From Massilia sp. KIM (lineage in GTDB: Bacteria; Pseudomonadota; Gammaproteobacteria; Burkholderiales; Burkholderiaceae_D), in NCBI RefSeq assembly GCF_002007115.1, contig NZ_MVAD01000003.1, positions 434,001-498,000 on the forward strand: DNA of 64,000 bases. Reading direction: 5' to 3'. Position 1 is the stretch's first letter. Every line of letters starts with the position of its first letter. A program made the translations under genes and the position numbers. Of this stretch, positions 51,005-61,322 are shown one piece after another. A model generated the notes under the pieces. The model saw only the letters and a list, made by a program, of their open reading frames with translations. It was not told where the DNA came from and did not search any database.

Positions 51005-51967
51005 TTAGCGGCCGGCGCGGGCGCGGAAGGCGTCCATGCGGTCGGCGGGCACGAGGTAGTGCGGTGCGGCGTCCTCGACCGACGTGAGCTTGATTCCCAG
51101 CGTCTCCGCTGTCAAGGCTTTCGTTGCCGGATCGACCACGTTGTCGACCTTCATGGAGTCGAGGTTGTCGCGGCTGATGATGGGCTCGCCGGGCAGCAGC
51201 TCGAACAGGGTCGCCTGCAGGCGCGCCATCCAGTCCGGCAGGCCGAGCACGGGCCGCTCGACGCCGGCGTAGCGCCCGGCCAGGCGCACCAGGTCGGCCA
51301 GGATGAAGACGGCGGGCCCGCCCAGTTCGATCTCGGCGCCGCGCGTGCGCGGCTGGTTCAGGGCGCGCACGAAGGCCTCGACGACGTCGCCCACGTAGAC
51401 CGGCTGGAAGCGCGCCGTGGGCGCGGCCAGCGGCACCAGCGGCAGGTGGCGCTGGAGGGCGGCGAACATGGTGAGGAAATGGTCGCCAGGACCGAACACC
51501 ACGGAGGGCCGGAAAATCGTGGGCGCGACCTCGGGCGCGCTGCGGGCGGCGGCCTCGCCGTCGCCCTTGGAGCGCTGGTAGGCCGAGGTGCCCGCCGGGC
51601 TCGCGCCCAGGGCGCTCATGTGCAGGTAGCGCGGCACGCCCTCGGCGCGGCAGGCGGCGACGATGCGGCGCGGCAGCTCGACGTGGAGGCGGCGGAAGCC
51701 CTCGCCATAGGGCTGGCTGCGGCCGCCGTGCAGGATGCCGACCAGGTTGATGACGGCGTCGCGCCCGCGCACCAGGCTGCGCAGGACCTCGTCGTCGTGG
51801 ATGTCGGCCAGGCGCAAGTCGACCCCGGGCAGGAGGGCCAGGTGCTTGGCGCGTTCGTAGTGGCGCGCCGGCACCAGCACATTGGCGCCCTCCTCGGCCA
51901 GCCGCGCCACCAGGTGGCAGCCGATGAAGCCGGTCGCGCCGATCACCGTGATGTTCGTGGAGCGCAT
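51005..51967 (-). CDS. Complex I NDUFA9-like NAD(P)-binding protein
   Basis: This 320-residue atypical SDR has GATGFIG at residues 9-15 and LHMSALGASPAGTSAYQRSK with the Tyr/Lys pair near 136-140. It matches the family related to the mitochondrial complex I accessory subunit NDUFA9. Bacterial members are nucleotide-sugar-epimerase-like proteins of unclear role. It starts seven bases after the lytic transglycosylase stop. The transglycosylase, NDUFA9-like, GST, cca order looks like one operon and is familiar from other betaproteobacteria. Confidence 0.9.
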   Translation of the reverse strand: MRSTNITVIGATGFIGCHLVARLAEEGANVLVPARHYERAKHLALLPGVDLRLADIHDDEVLRSLVRGRDAVINLVGILHGGRSQPYGEGFRRLHVELPRRIVAACRAEGVPRYLHMSALGASPAGTSAYQRSKGDGEAAARSAPEVAPTIFRPSVVFGPGDHFLTMFAALQRHLPLVPLAAPTARFQPVYVGDVVEAFVRALNQPRTRGAEIELGGPAVFILADLVRLAGRYAGVERPVLGLPDWMARLQATLFELLPGEPIISRDNLDSMKVDNVVDPATKALTAETLGIKLTSVEDAAPHYLVPADRMDAFRARAGR

Positions 51968-51974
51968 GGCGGCC

Positions 51975-54305
51975 TCAGGGCAGGATGGAGCCGTTGCCGC
52001 CGCGCGGGCTCACGGTGGTGACGCGCGTGCGGATCGACTGCGGCCGGCCATCGAACACGGCGGCGTAGTTGGTGGCGTTGGCCAGCACGTTGCGCACATA
52101 GCTGCGCGTTTCGGAAAACGGAATGGTTTCGACGAAGATCGCGCCCTCCATCGGCGCCTCGAGGCGGCCGCGCCAGGCGCGCGCGCGGCCCGGTCCGGCG
52201 TTGTAGGCGGCGGTGGCGAGGATCTCGTTGCCGTCGAAATTTTGCAGCACCATGTTCATGTAGTTCGCTCCCAGCGTGATGTTGGTGCGGATGTCGTTCA
52301 GCATGTCGTGCACAAAGTTGTCCAGGCCAATCTTTGCCGCCACCCACTTGCCGGTGGACGGCATCACCTGCATCAGGCCCGAAGCGCCGACCCCGGAGCG
52401 CGCATCCTGGATGAAGCGCGATTCCTGGCGGATCAGGCCGTACACCCAGGCCTTGTCCAGGCCCAGGCCCTGGGCCGTGGGGCGCAGGATGTCGAGATGG
52501 GGCGCCGGGAAGCGCTGGGCGTAGTCGAGTTCGGTGCGCGTGCGCAGCGAGGTCTCGACCATGCGGTCGAGCAGCTCGTTACGGCGCGCCAGCTCGGCGG
52601 CGGCCAGCAGCTGACGTTCAGACATGCCGCGCAAGCCCCAGTTCCATTCGCGGTTGCCTTCCGCGCGCAGGCGCAAGCCATAGAAGCGCAGCGCGCGCTG
52701 CAGGCTCGGATTGGCGCTGGCCTCGGCCAGCTCGGCGACCGTGACCGGCGCCACCGGCGGCGGCGCCGTGACCATGCGGCCCAGCTCATCGAGCGCCAGC
52801 TGGCCATAGAAAGTCGACTGCGCCGCGATGCGCTCGAACAGCGCGCGCGCGGCATCGGACTGGCCCTCGGCCTTGTGGGCCCGGCCCAGCCAGTAGACCC
52901 AGGCCGGGTCGGCCTTGAGCCCGGCCGGCATGGCCTCGATGGTGGCGCGCACCAGCTTCCAGTCGCCATTGCGCAGCGCGATGCGGGTCTTCCACTGCAT
53001 CTGCTCGTTCGTCAGCGGCACGCCGTTGGCGCGCCGCCAGTAATCGCCGGCCTCCTGGTCCTGGGCGATGGACGCGGCCAGGGCCAGGTTGGCCCAGCCG
53101 ATCGCGCGCTCCTCGTTCGAGAGCCGGTCGCTGTTCTTCTCCAGCGCCACCATCGCCAGTTTGAGGCTGGTGCGCGCCATGCGGCCCAGCGCCACCAGGT
53201 AGATCTCGCGCTCGGCGCGGGTGGCGCCGATGCCGCGCGCCATGGCCACGGCCGGCACGTCGACCGCCTGGGCGGCGCGCGCTTCCGGGACGCCCAGCAG
53301 CACGGCGGCGCGGCGCGCCGGACCGGTGGCGTTCATCTCGCCCGCCAGGCGCAGCTGCCACAGCAGGTCGGCCTGGCTGAACTGGCCGTTCTGCGCGAGC
53401 TGGGCGATGAGAGAGGCGCAGGCTTCGCCGTAGGCCGGCGGATTTCCCAGCAGGGCGCGCGCTTCCTGGGCCACGGCTTCGCCCCGGCTGGCGCGGGCCA
53501 GCAGGCCGTAGCAGCGGATCTGCAGGCTGCCGTTCTGGGTGAGCGTGCCGGCTTCCTGCTCGAAGGCGGCGAAGTCGCGGCGCCGGCCCAGCTCGAGCAG
53601 CCATTCGGCGCGCAACTGGTCGGCGGCCGCGCTGCCCTCGTGACGGCGCAGCGCCTCGCGGACTTCCTCCGGTGCGGCCTCGCGCAGACGCAGTCTCAGG
53701 CGATAATAGTCGACATGCGAGGCCAGCGGATAGTTCGCCAGGCGCGGCGCCAGCGTATTGACGCGCACGGCATCGTTCTGGCGCGCGGCATCGCGCAATT
53801 GCAGGAACAGGTTGTCGTCCTCGCTGCGGGCATCGGGGATGCGGGCCGGCTGGACGGCCGGCGCCGGTGGGCTGCCGTTGGCGGGGCCGTTGCCATTGAC
53901 GACAGGTCCGTTGTTGCTGGGGGCCGGGATACGGACGTCCGGAATACGGGCGTCCGGAGTGCGGGCGTTCTGCGTACGGGCATCCGGCGCAGGTGCAGCA
54001 GCTGCGGCAGGCGCAGGCACAGCAGGCGCAACATTCACGGGTGCAGCAGGCGCGGGTGCAGCAGGCGCGGGTGCAGCAGGCGCGGGTGCAGCGGGCGCGG
54101 GTGCAGCGGGCGCTGATGCAGCGGGCGCTGGCGCAGTAGACGCTGGAGGCTTCGCCTGCGATGGGGCAGGCGCAGCGGCGGCAGGCGGCGCGGTCTCGTC
54201 CGGTTCAGGATCTTCCTGGGCCAGCACGGGCGGCATCCAGGCCAAAGACAAGACCAGGAACATGGCGGTCGGCATGATGCCGGCTGTCAAACTCGATCGA
54301 ACCAT
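51975..54305 (-). CDS. Soluble lytic murein transglycosylase (Slt70-like)
   Basis: This 776-residue periplasmic enzyme cleaves peptidoglycan between MurNAc and GlcNAc, giving 1,6-anhydro-MurNAc. It has a signal peptide (MFLVLSLAWMPPVLA), an Ala/Pro-rich low-complexity linker at about residues 38-105, then the alpha-superhelical U domain and the catalytic domain. The catalytic Glu is in YGLIRQESRFIQDARS, followed by GVGASGLMQVMPSTGKW and ATAAYNAGPGRARAW. The linker is longer than usual and is encoded by 15-bp tandem repeats. It is the first gene of the operon leading to cca and diverges from the cyclo-ligase gene. Confidence 0.93.
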   Translation of the reverse strand: MVRSSLTAGIMPTAMFLVLSLAWMPPVLAQEDPEPDETAPPAAAAPAPSQAKPPASTAPAPAASAPAAPAPAAPAPAAPAPAAPAPAAPVNVAPAVPAPAAAAAPAPDARTQNARTPDARIPDVRIPAPSNNGPVVNGNGPANGSPPAPAVQPARIPDARSEDDNLFLQLRDAARQNDAVRVNTLAPRLANYPLASHVDYYRLRLRLREAAPEEVREALRRHEGSAAADQLRAEWLLELGRRRDFAAFEQEAGTLTQNGSLQIRCYGLLARASRGEAVAQEARALLGNPPAYGEACASLIAQLAQNGQFSQADLLWQLRLAGEMNATGPARRAAVLLGVPEARAAQAVDVPAVAMARGIGATRAEREIYLVALGRMARTSLKLAMVALEKNSDRLSNEERAIGWANLALAASIAQDQEAGDYWRRANGVPLTNEQMQWKTRIALRNGDWKLVRATIEAMPAGLKADPAWVYWLGRAHKAEGQSDAARALFERIAAQSTFYGQLALDELGRMVTAPPPVAPVTVAELAEASANPSLQRALRFYGLRLRAEGNREWNWGLRGMSERQLLAAAELARRNELLDRMVETSLRTRTELDYAQRFPAPHLDILRPTAQGLGLDKAWVYGLIRQESRFIQDARSGVGASGLMQVMPSTGKWVAAKIGLDNFVHDMLNDIRTNITLGANYMNMVLQNFDGNEILATAAYNAGPGRARAWRGRLEAPMEGAIFVETIPFSETRSYVRNVLANATNYAAVFDGRPQSIRTRVTTVSPRGGNGSILP
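54039..54136. repeat. 15-bp tandem repeats inside the transglycosylase gene
   Basis: The unit GCAGGCGCGGGTGCA and close variants repeat about six times in frame and encode an APAAP-type linker near the N-terminus. The third-position differences (GCAGGC/GCGGGC, GGGTGCA/GCTGATGCA) show an older array. Copy number may differ between strains. Confidence 0.85.
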
Positions 54306-54337
54306 CCAACACTCTCAAAGTACGCTGCATTGAAACC

Positions 54338-54952
54338 ATGACCGGCGATCAAAGAATACCACGCGCATCCAGCCCCCTGCCAGACACGGGCGCAGCACTT
54401 GATGACTCCCCGCAACAGGACAAAGGGGCGATGCGCGCCGCGCTCAAGGCGCGCCGCCGCGCCCTCGATCCGACCGTGAAACGCGACTGGGACCAGCGCA
54501 TCGGCGCCCAGGTGCTGGCCTGGGCGCGCGCGCAGCAGCCTGCCATGCTGGGAGTCTACTGGCCGCTGGCGGGCGAGCCGGATCTGCATCCAGCCTACGC
54601 GGAATTGGCGCAGGCGGGCGTACGGCTGGCGCTGCCGGTGGTGGTGGCGCGCGGCGCGGCGCTCGGCTTCGCCGAATGGCTGCCGGGGGAACCGACCGTG
54701 TGCGACGCCATGGGAGTAACGGTGCCGGCCGCGCTGCGCATGGTGGAGCGGCCGCCCGCGCTGCTGGTGCCCTGCCTGGGCTTCAATGCGCAAGGCTACC
54801 GGCTGGGCTACGGGGGCGGTTTCTACGACCGCACCCTGGCTGCGGCGCCGCGGCCGCTGACCCTGGGGATCGCCTACGCCTTCCAGCGCGTGGCCTTCGA
54901 GGGAGCGGCCCACGACGTGCCGCTGGACCGGGTGCTGACCGAAGCGGGCTGA
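54338..54952 (+). CDS. 5-formyltetrahydrofolate cyclo-ligase
   Basis: This enzyme converts 5-formyl-THF to 5,10-methenyl-THF with ATP. It is 204 residues: MRAALKARRRALDP near residue 32, GVYWPLAGEPDLHPAY, and the ATP-site segment NAQGYRLGYGGGFYDRTLA. The ATG at 54338 has no clear ribosome-binding site. The ATG at codon 32, preceded by AAAGGGG, gives a family-like start, so the extra N-terminus may not be translated. The neighbouring metF on the other strand belongs to the same one-carbon pool. Confidence 0.93.
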   Translation: MTGDQRIPRASSPLPDTGAALDDSPQQDKGAMRAALKARRRALDPTVKRDWDQRIGAQVLAWARAQQPAMLGVYWPLAGEPDLHPAYAELAQAGVRLALPVVVARGAALGFAEWLPGEPTVCDAMGVTVPAALRMVERPPALLVPCLGFNAQGYRLGYGGGFYDRTLAAAPRPLTLGIAYAFQRVAFEGAAHDVPLDRVLTEAG

Positions 54953-54966
54953 GGACGGCCGCGGGC

Positions 54967-55026
54967 TGGGTGCTGACCGAGCGGGTGCTGACCGAGCGGG
55001 TGCTGACCGAGCGGGTGCTGACCGAA
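54967..55026. repeat. Four tandem 15-bp repeats copied from the 3' end of the cyclo-ligase gene
   Basis: CGGGTGCTGACCGAG repeats four times exactly in register (first copy begins T, last ends A). The same 14 bases, CGGGTGCTGACCGA, occur at 54929-54942 as the last codons of the gene upstream (RVLTE). The array lies just after the stop, so the gene end appears to have been copied and then expanded. It is in the 3' spacer shared with the convergent metF. Confidence 0.9.
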
Positions 55027-55068
55027 GCGAACTGGGGCCGGCCTCGGGGCCGGCCTCGCCAGGGAGGC

Positions 55069-55899
55069 TTACTTGACCAGCCGCTGCCAGATGGCGGTGG
55101 TGGCCAGCGCCTGGTTCATGCTGTAGAAGTGCAGGCCCGGCGCGCCGCCGGCAAGCAGGCGCTCGGCGAGCGCGGTCACCACGTCCAGGCCGAAGGCCTT
55201 GATCGAGGCGGAGTCGTCGCCGAAGCTGGCCAGCTTCAGGCGCACCCAGCGCGGGATCTCGGCGCCGCACATGTCGGAGAAGCGCATCAGCTGGGTATAG
55301 TTCGTGATCGGCATGATGCCCGGCACGATAGGCACGTCCACGCCCAGCTTGCGCGCATTGTCGACGAAGGTGAAATAGGCGTCGGCATTGTAGAAGTACT
55401 GGGTGATGGCGGCGTTGGCGCCGGCCTTGACCTTGCGCGCGAAGTTCTGCAGGTCGTCCTGGGGCGAGCGGGCCTGAGGGTGCATCTCGGGATAGGCCGC
55501 GACCTCGATGTGGAACCAGTCGCCGGTTTCCTGGCGGATGAATTCGACCAGCTCGTTGGCATAGCGGAATTCGCCGGCGCCGCCGTAGCCGCTCGGCAGG
55601 TCGCCGCGCAGCGCCACCAGGCGGCGAATGCCGTGTTCCTGGAACTGCTTGAGGATGGCGCCGATCGAGGCGCGGTCGCCGCCGATGCAGGACAGGTGGG
55701 GCGCGGCCTCGTGGCCTTCACCCTTGATCTCGAGCACGGTCTGCAGGGTGCCGGCCTGGGTGCTGCCACCGGCGCCGAAGGTCACCGAAAAATACTTGGG
55801 CTGCAGCTCGGCCAGTTTCTGGCGCGTGGCCCGCAGTTTTTCCGCGCCTTCAGGCGTCTTGGGCGGGAAGAACTCGATACTGAAATTAGGAGTTTCCAT
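55069..55899 (-). CDS. metF: 5,10-methylenetetrahydrofolate reductase
   Basis: MetF reduces 5,10-methylene-THF to 5-methyl-THF with FAD and NADH, supplying methyl groups for methionine. The 276-residue protein begins METPNFSIEFFPPKTPEGAE and contains YFSVTFGAGGSTQAGTL, LVALRGDLPSG, the FAD-site HIEVAAYPEMHPQA and ITQYFYNADAYFTFVD. It overlaps the upstream YvlD-like gene by 14 bases. The ATG at 55899 has a poor ribosome-binding site, so translation probably depends on coupling. It is the last gene of the SAH-riboswitch operon. Confidence 0.97.
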   Translation of the reverse strand: METPNFSIEFFPPKTPEGAEKLRATRQKLAELQPKYFSVTFGAGGSTQAGTLQTVLEIKGEGHEAAPHLSCIGGDRASIGAILKQFQEHGIRRLVALRGDLPSGYGGAGEFRYANELVEFIRQETGDWFHIEVAAYPEMHPQARSPQDDLQNFARKVKAGANAAITQYFYNADAYFTFVDNARKLGVDVPIVPGIMPITNYTQLMRFSDMCGAEIPRWVRLKLASFGDDSASIKAFGLDVVTALAERLLAGGAPGLHFYSMNQALATTAIWQRLVK

Positions 55900-56242
55900 C
55901 GTTATCTTTGAGGAGCAAGGTGGAAAGCGCCCACGAAATGATGCTGTACAAGATCGCTGCCAGGAAGGCCGACCAGAAGCCATCCACTTCGAAGCCTTCG
56001 ATGAAGTAGGCCACCATCCAGAACAGGAAGGCGTTGATCACCAGGATGAACAGGCCCATCGACACCAGGGTCACCGGCAGGGTCAGCAGGACCAGCAGCG
56101 GGCGGATCAGGGTATTGACCAGCCCGAGGATGAGGGCCGCGATGATAGCGGTCGTGAAGTTGGAGACGGAGACGGAATGCATCAGGTAGGGCAAGACCAT
56201 CAGAGCGACGGCATTGATCAACCAGGTAATGAGCAGGCGCAT
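55886..56242 (-). CDS. Phage-holin-like/YvlD-family membrane protein
   Basis: This 118-residue protein has four hydrophobic helices and belongs to the DUF360/YvlD family: ITWLINAVALMVLPYLM, LGLVNTLIRPLLVLLTLPVT, LFILVINAFLFWMVAYFIEG. The family is called holin-like by similarity, but no lysis genes are present. It sits between ahcY and metF and overlaps metF. This position suggests only co-expression with the methyl cycle; its role is unknown. Confidence 0.92.
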   Translation of the reverse strand: MRLLITWLINAVALMVLPYLMHSVSVSNFTTAIIAALILGLVNTLIRPLLVLLTLPVTLVSMGLFILVINAFLFWMVAYFIEGFEVDGFWSAFLAAILYSIISWALSTLLLKDNDGNS

Positions 56243-56301
56243 CGGATCAACCTCGTAGGGGCTCGTGTCGAAAAAACGGGCCCCTCGGGGCGAATGCCTT
56301 C

Positions 56302-56428
56302 AGTTAGCGCATGCTCGTCATTCCGGCGTAGGCCTGGTCGGCCACGCCGGAATCCAAGTTCTGCTGAGCTGATAAGACGCTGAACCTGGGCCCTGGCCTG
56401 CGCCGGGGCGACGGTCTCTCTGCTAACT
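56302..56428. repeat. Composite REP-doublet element, copy 2 (127 bp), reverse of copy 1
   Basis: It starts AGTTAGCGCATGCTCGTC and ends with the complement of AGTTAGCAGAGAGACCGTC. Copy 1 at 22944-23083 has the same two arm types in the opposite order. Palindromes lie at 56316-56360 (with the inner GGCCTGGTCGGCCACGCC) and 56383-56415 (without it). The element lies in the 225-base ahcY-YvlD spacer, inside a transcribed operon. Confidence 0.87.
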
Positions 56429-56467
56429 AAAAATCATCGGCCCCTCGGGGTCCGCCTCAGCCGCTGA

Positions 56468-57880
<1,413 letters not shown>

Positions 57881-57911
57881 CACGCCCTCCTTTCAATGTT
57901 TAGAAAAAAGT

Positions 57912-57980
57912 AACGTGAGCGCGGTTGCTGATATCCGAGCCTGGCGAAGAGGATCTCTTCGTCGCAACGCTCCTCGGAAA
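57912..57980 (-). promoter_or_regulatory. SAH riboswitch upstream of ahcY
   Basis: The minus-strand RNA reads CCGAGGAGCGTTGCGACG, then CCAGGCTCGG, a short linker, CAACC and GCGCTCACG. This order (P1 CCGAG/CTCGG, the GAGCGTTGC/GCGCTC pseudoknot partners, the AGGCTCGG segment) matches the S-adenosylhomocysteine riboswitch known upstream of ahcY in proteobacteria. It binds SAH and switches expression on. It lies 21 bases before the ahcY ribosome-binding site, so control of translation initiation is likely. Confidence 0.93.
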
Positions 57981-57985
57981 GAGTG

Positions 57986-57994
57986 AGTTTAACA
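57986..57994 (-). promoter_or_regulatory. Extended -10 promoter element for the ahcY operon
   Basis: On the minus strand TGTTAAACT gives an extended -10 (TG, one base, TAAACT). No good -35 is visible. Transcription would start close to the first base of the riboswitch, which fits well. Confidence 0.5.
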
Positions 57995-58091
57995 CGGGTG
58001 GGACGGCTTGGGTCTGGTCGTGTTGTTTGCTGAAGGGGGGGCTTGGGGGTGCTGCTTTGGTGGTGGATGGATGCGTTGGGGGTATGCTGCG

Positions 58092-58124
58092 AACTTGGAT
58101 CCCGGCCTTCGCCGGGATGACGTT
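58092..58124. repeat. REP-like palindrome, reverse orientation
   Basis: The unit reads AACTTGGATCCCGGCC-TTC-GCCGGGATGACGTTT. With the unit at 58180 it makes a divergent pair in the 374-base metK-ahcY spacer. The G-rich stretch 58030-58060 beside it shows nothing else I can name. Confidence 0.83.
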
Positions 58125-58179
58125 TATAAACGGAGTTGGATGGTCGCAGGACGGTGACTTCGGCCACCAGCCGGAAAAC

Positions 58180-58210
58180 CGTCATCCCGGCGCAGGCCGG
58201 GATCCAAGTT
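58180..58210. repeat. REP-like palindrome, forward orientation
   Basis: The unit reads CGTCATCCCGGCGCAGGCCG then GGATCCAAGTT, nearly identical to the copy at 9147-9177. It lies about 45 bases after the metK stop and could fold as a 3' mRNA hairpin. Confidence 0.83.
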
Positions 58211-58254
58211 ACGGTGAGCAGACGGAACTAGTCCGCCCACTACCGTAGCTTGCC

Positions 58255-59421
<1,167 letters not shown>

Positions 59422-59487
59422 GCAATAGCTCCAATTACTGTTCAATACAATGCCGCAGCAACTGGTGCCTGCGACGCTTTAGCGACA

Positions 59488-59514
59488 TTTATATTCCGCT
59501 TCGCAAGTTGTCTA
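59488..59514 (-). promoter_or_regulatory. Weak candidate promoter for metK
   Basis: On the minus strand TAGACA (59514-59509) and TATAAA (59493-59488) are 15 bases apart, which is short for sigma-70. It lies 67 bases before the metK start in an AT-rich stretch shared with the divergent acyltransferase gene. Confidence 0.35.
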
Positions 59515-59606
59515 TTAACTCGGCGGATCCTGCATAAAGTGGTATTTTACGCTCCTTGTGCATTTTGGTGTGGAAACCCACGCCGCCTTCAACCCTTATC
59601 AAGCGC

Positions 59607-60458
59607 ATGTTAGTCGTCCTTTTCCGTTTTCTTTCCATATTTCCATTGCCAATATTACACGCCTTCGGGGCGGCAATGGGATGGCTCGTGTACCTGCTCT
59701 CGCCCTCCTACCGGCGCCGCCTGCGCGCCAACCTGAAGCAGGCCGGCTTCGAGGCGCACTGGCGCGCGGCCGTGGGCGAAGCCGGCAAGGCCGCCATCGA
59801 GCTGGCCTTCGTCTGGTGCGCCAGGCCGGAACGGGTGGCGCGCCACGCGACCGTCGAAAACTGGGAGCTGGTGCAGAGCAGGTTGGACAGCGGACGCGGC
59901 ATCGTGTTCCTGACGCCACACCTCGGCTGCTTCGAAATGACGGCCCAGCAGATCGCGCTCAAGACTGCCCTCACCGTCATGTACCGCCCACCGCGCAAGA
60001 GCGCCCTCAAGCCGCTGGTCGAAGACGCCCGCGCGCGCCACAACCTGCACCTGGCGCCCGCCACCCTGGCCGGCGTGCGCATCCTGGCCAAGACCCTCAA
60101 GAGCGGCCAGCCGATCGGCATCCTGCCCGACCAGGTGCCGCAGGAAGGCGAAGGCGTGTGGGCGCCCTGGTTCGGCCGCAACGCCTATACCATGACCCTG
60201 CCGGCCAAGCTGGCCCAGCTGGGCAAGGCCGACATCCTGCTGGTCTACGCCGAGCGCCGTCCGCGCGGCGCCGGCTACATTGTGCGCTTCGTGCCCTTCG
60301 AGGGCGAGCTGTCCGGCAGCCCGCAGGAGCAGGCGGCCGCGGTCAACCGCGCGATGGAGCAGCTGATCGCGCGCGCCCCGGCCCAGTACTTCTGGAGCTA
60401 TAACCGCTACAAGCAGCCGGAAGGCGTGGCAGGCCCGGACGTCGAGGCCGCGGCATGA
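59607..60458 (+). CDS. LpxL/HtrB-family lipid A acyltransferase, first copy
   Basis: This 283-residue inner-membrane enzyme has an N-terminal TM helix (MLVVLFRFLSIFPLPILHAF) and the catalytic HX4E motif in LTPHLGCFEMTAQQ. GILPDQVPQEGEGVWAPWFG and FWSYNRYK are typical of LpxL/LpxM late acyltransferases, which transfer a secondary acyl chain to Kdo-lipid IVA. The ATG at 59607 gives a normal TM start; a TTG 17 codons upstream is possible. It overlaps the second acyltransferase by ATGA. Confidence 0.93.
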   Translation: MLVVLFRFLSIFPLPILHAFGAAMGWLVYLLSPSYRRRLRANLKQAGFEAHWRAAVGEAGKAAIELAFVWCARPERVARHATVENWELVQSRLDSGRGIVFLTPHLGCFEMTAQQIALKTALTVMYRPPRKSALKPLVEDARARHNLHLAPATLAGVRILAKTLKSGQPIGILPDQVPQEGEGVWAPWFGRNAYTMTLPAKLAQLGKADILLVYAERRPRGAGYIVRFVPFEGELSGSPQEQAAAVNRAMEQLIARAPAQYFWSYNRYKQPEGVAGPDVEAAA

Positions 60459-61315
60459 GACTACTGCTCGGTTTCCTGTGGCTGCTGCATTTCCTGCCGC
60501 TGCCCATCCTCGGCCGCTTCGGCGAAGCGGTCGGCAGCCTCATGTTCCTGATCCTCGGCAAGCGCCGCCGCATCGCCCTGATCAACCTGCGCCTGTGCAT
60601 GCCCGAGCTGGCCGAGAGCGAACGCCGCCGCATCGCCCACCAGCATTTCCGCGCCTATGCGCGCAGCATCTTCGAGCGCGCGATCCTGTGGTGGGCGCCG
60701 GAGGAGCGGGTGCGCAGCATGATCCAGGTCGATCCCGCCGTGCCCCAGGCCGAGATGGAGTCCGGCCCCACCATCCTGCTGTGCCCGCACTTCGTCTGCC
60801 TCGACGTGGCCGGCGTCGCCTCGCGCGTGATCCCGGTCTGCAGCATGTACGTGCCGCAAAAGAACGAGGCCTTCGACAAGCTGCTGCGCCATGGGCGCGA
60901 GCGCTACGGCCCGGTGCGCCTGGTGACGCGCAAGGAGGGCATCAAGCCCATCCTGCGCGCGCTGCGCGACGGCCTCCCCTATTTCATGCTGCCGGACATG
61001 GACTTCGGCGAGAAGGATGCGGAGTTCGTGCCCTTCTTCGGCATCCCGGCCGCGACCCTGACGGCGCTGGGCCGCATCGCGGCCACCACCGGCGCCAAGG
61101 TGATCCCCGTGATCGCGACCTATTTGCCGAATTACCAGGGCTGGCGTGTGCGTTTTTATCCGGCGTGGGAGAATTACCCGGGAGAGGACATGGTCGAGGC
61201 GACCCGCCGCATGAACGCCTTCATCGAAGACCGCGTGCGCGAAGCGCCGGCCGAATACTTCTGGACCCACAAGCGCTTCAAGACCCGCCCACCGGGCGAG
61301 GCCTCGTTCTACTGA
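60455..61315 (+). CDS. LpxL/LpxM-family lipid A acyltransferase, second copy
   Basis: This 286-residue protein has a TM segment ([18 protein letters not shown]) and the catalytic motif HX4D in [35 protein letters not shown] and [14 protein letters not shown] complete the family pattern. The two tandem copies differ clearly (HX4E versus HX4D), so they probably add different chains and are not a recent duplication. The start overlaps the first copy's stop, and dapF follows after seven bases. Confidence 0.93.
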   Translation: MRLLLGFLWLLHFLPLPILGRFGEAVGSLMFLILGKRRRIALINLRLCMPELAESERRRIAHQHFRAYARSIFERAILWWAPEERVRSMIQVDPAVPQAEMESGPTILLCPHFVCLDVAGVASRVIPVCSMYVPQKNEAFDKLLRHGRERYGPVRLVTRKEGIKPILRALRDGLPYFMLPDMDFGEKDAEFVPFFGIPAATLTALGRIAATTGAKVIPVIATYLPNYQGWRVRFYPAWENYPGEDMVEATRRMNAFIEDRVREAPAEYFWTHKRFKTRPPGEASFY

Positions 61316-61322
61316 GCTCATC

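Noticed and set aside
54967..55026. Possible CRISPR or iteron-type replication origin repeats
   Set aside because: The 15-bp units are head to tail with no spacers and derive from the adjacent gene end. No replication gene is near.
55027..55068. Terminator between the cyclo-ligase gene and metF
   Set aside because: GGCCGGCC repeats can fold, but the stem competes with itself and no U tract follows on either strand.
55886..56242. Phage lysis (holin) gene indicating a prophage
   Set aside because: The protein belongs to the YvlD/DUF360 membrane family, lies inside the ahcY-metF operon, and has no phage neighbours.
59422..59606. SAM riboswitch upstream of metK
   Set aside because: No conserved SAM-riboswitch core could be found by eye. 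Only weak promoter-like sequence is present.
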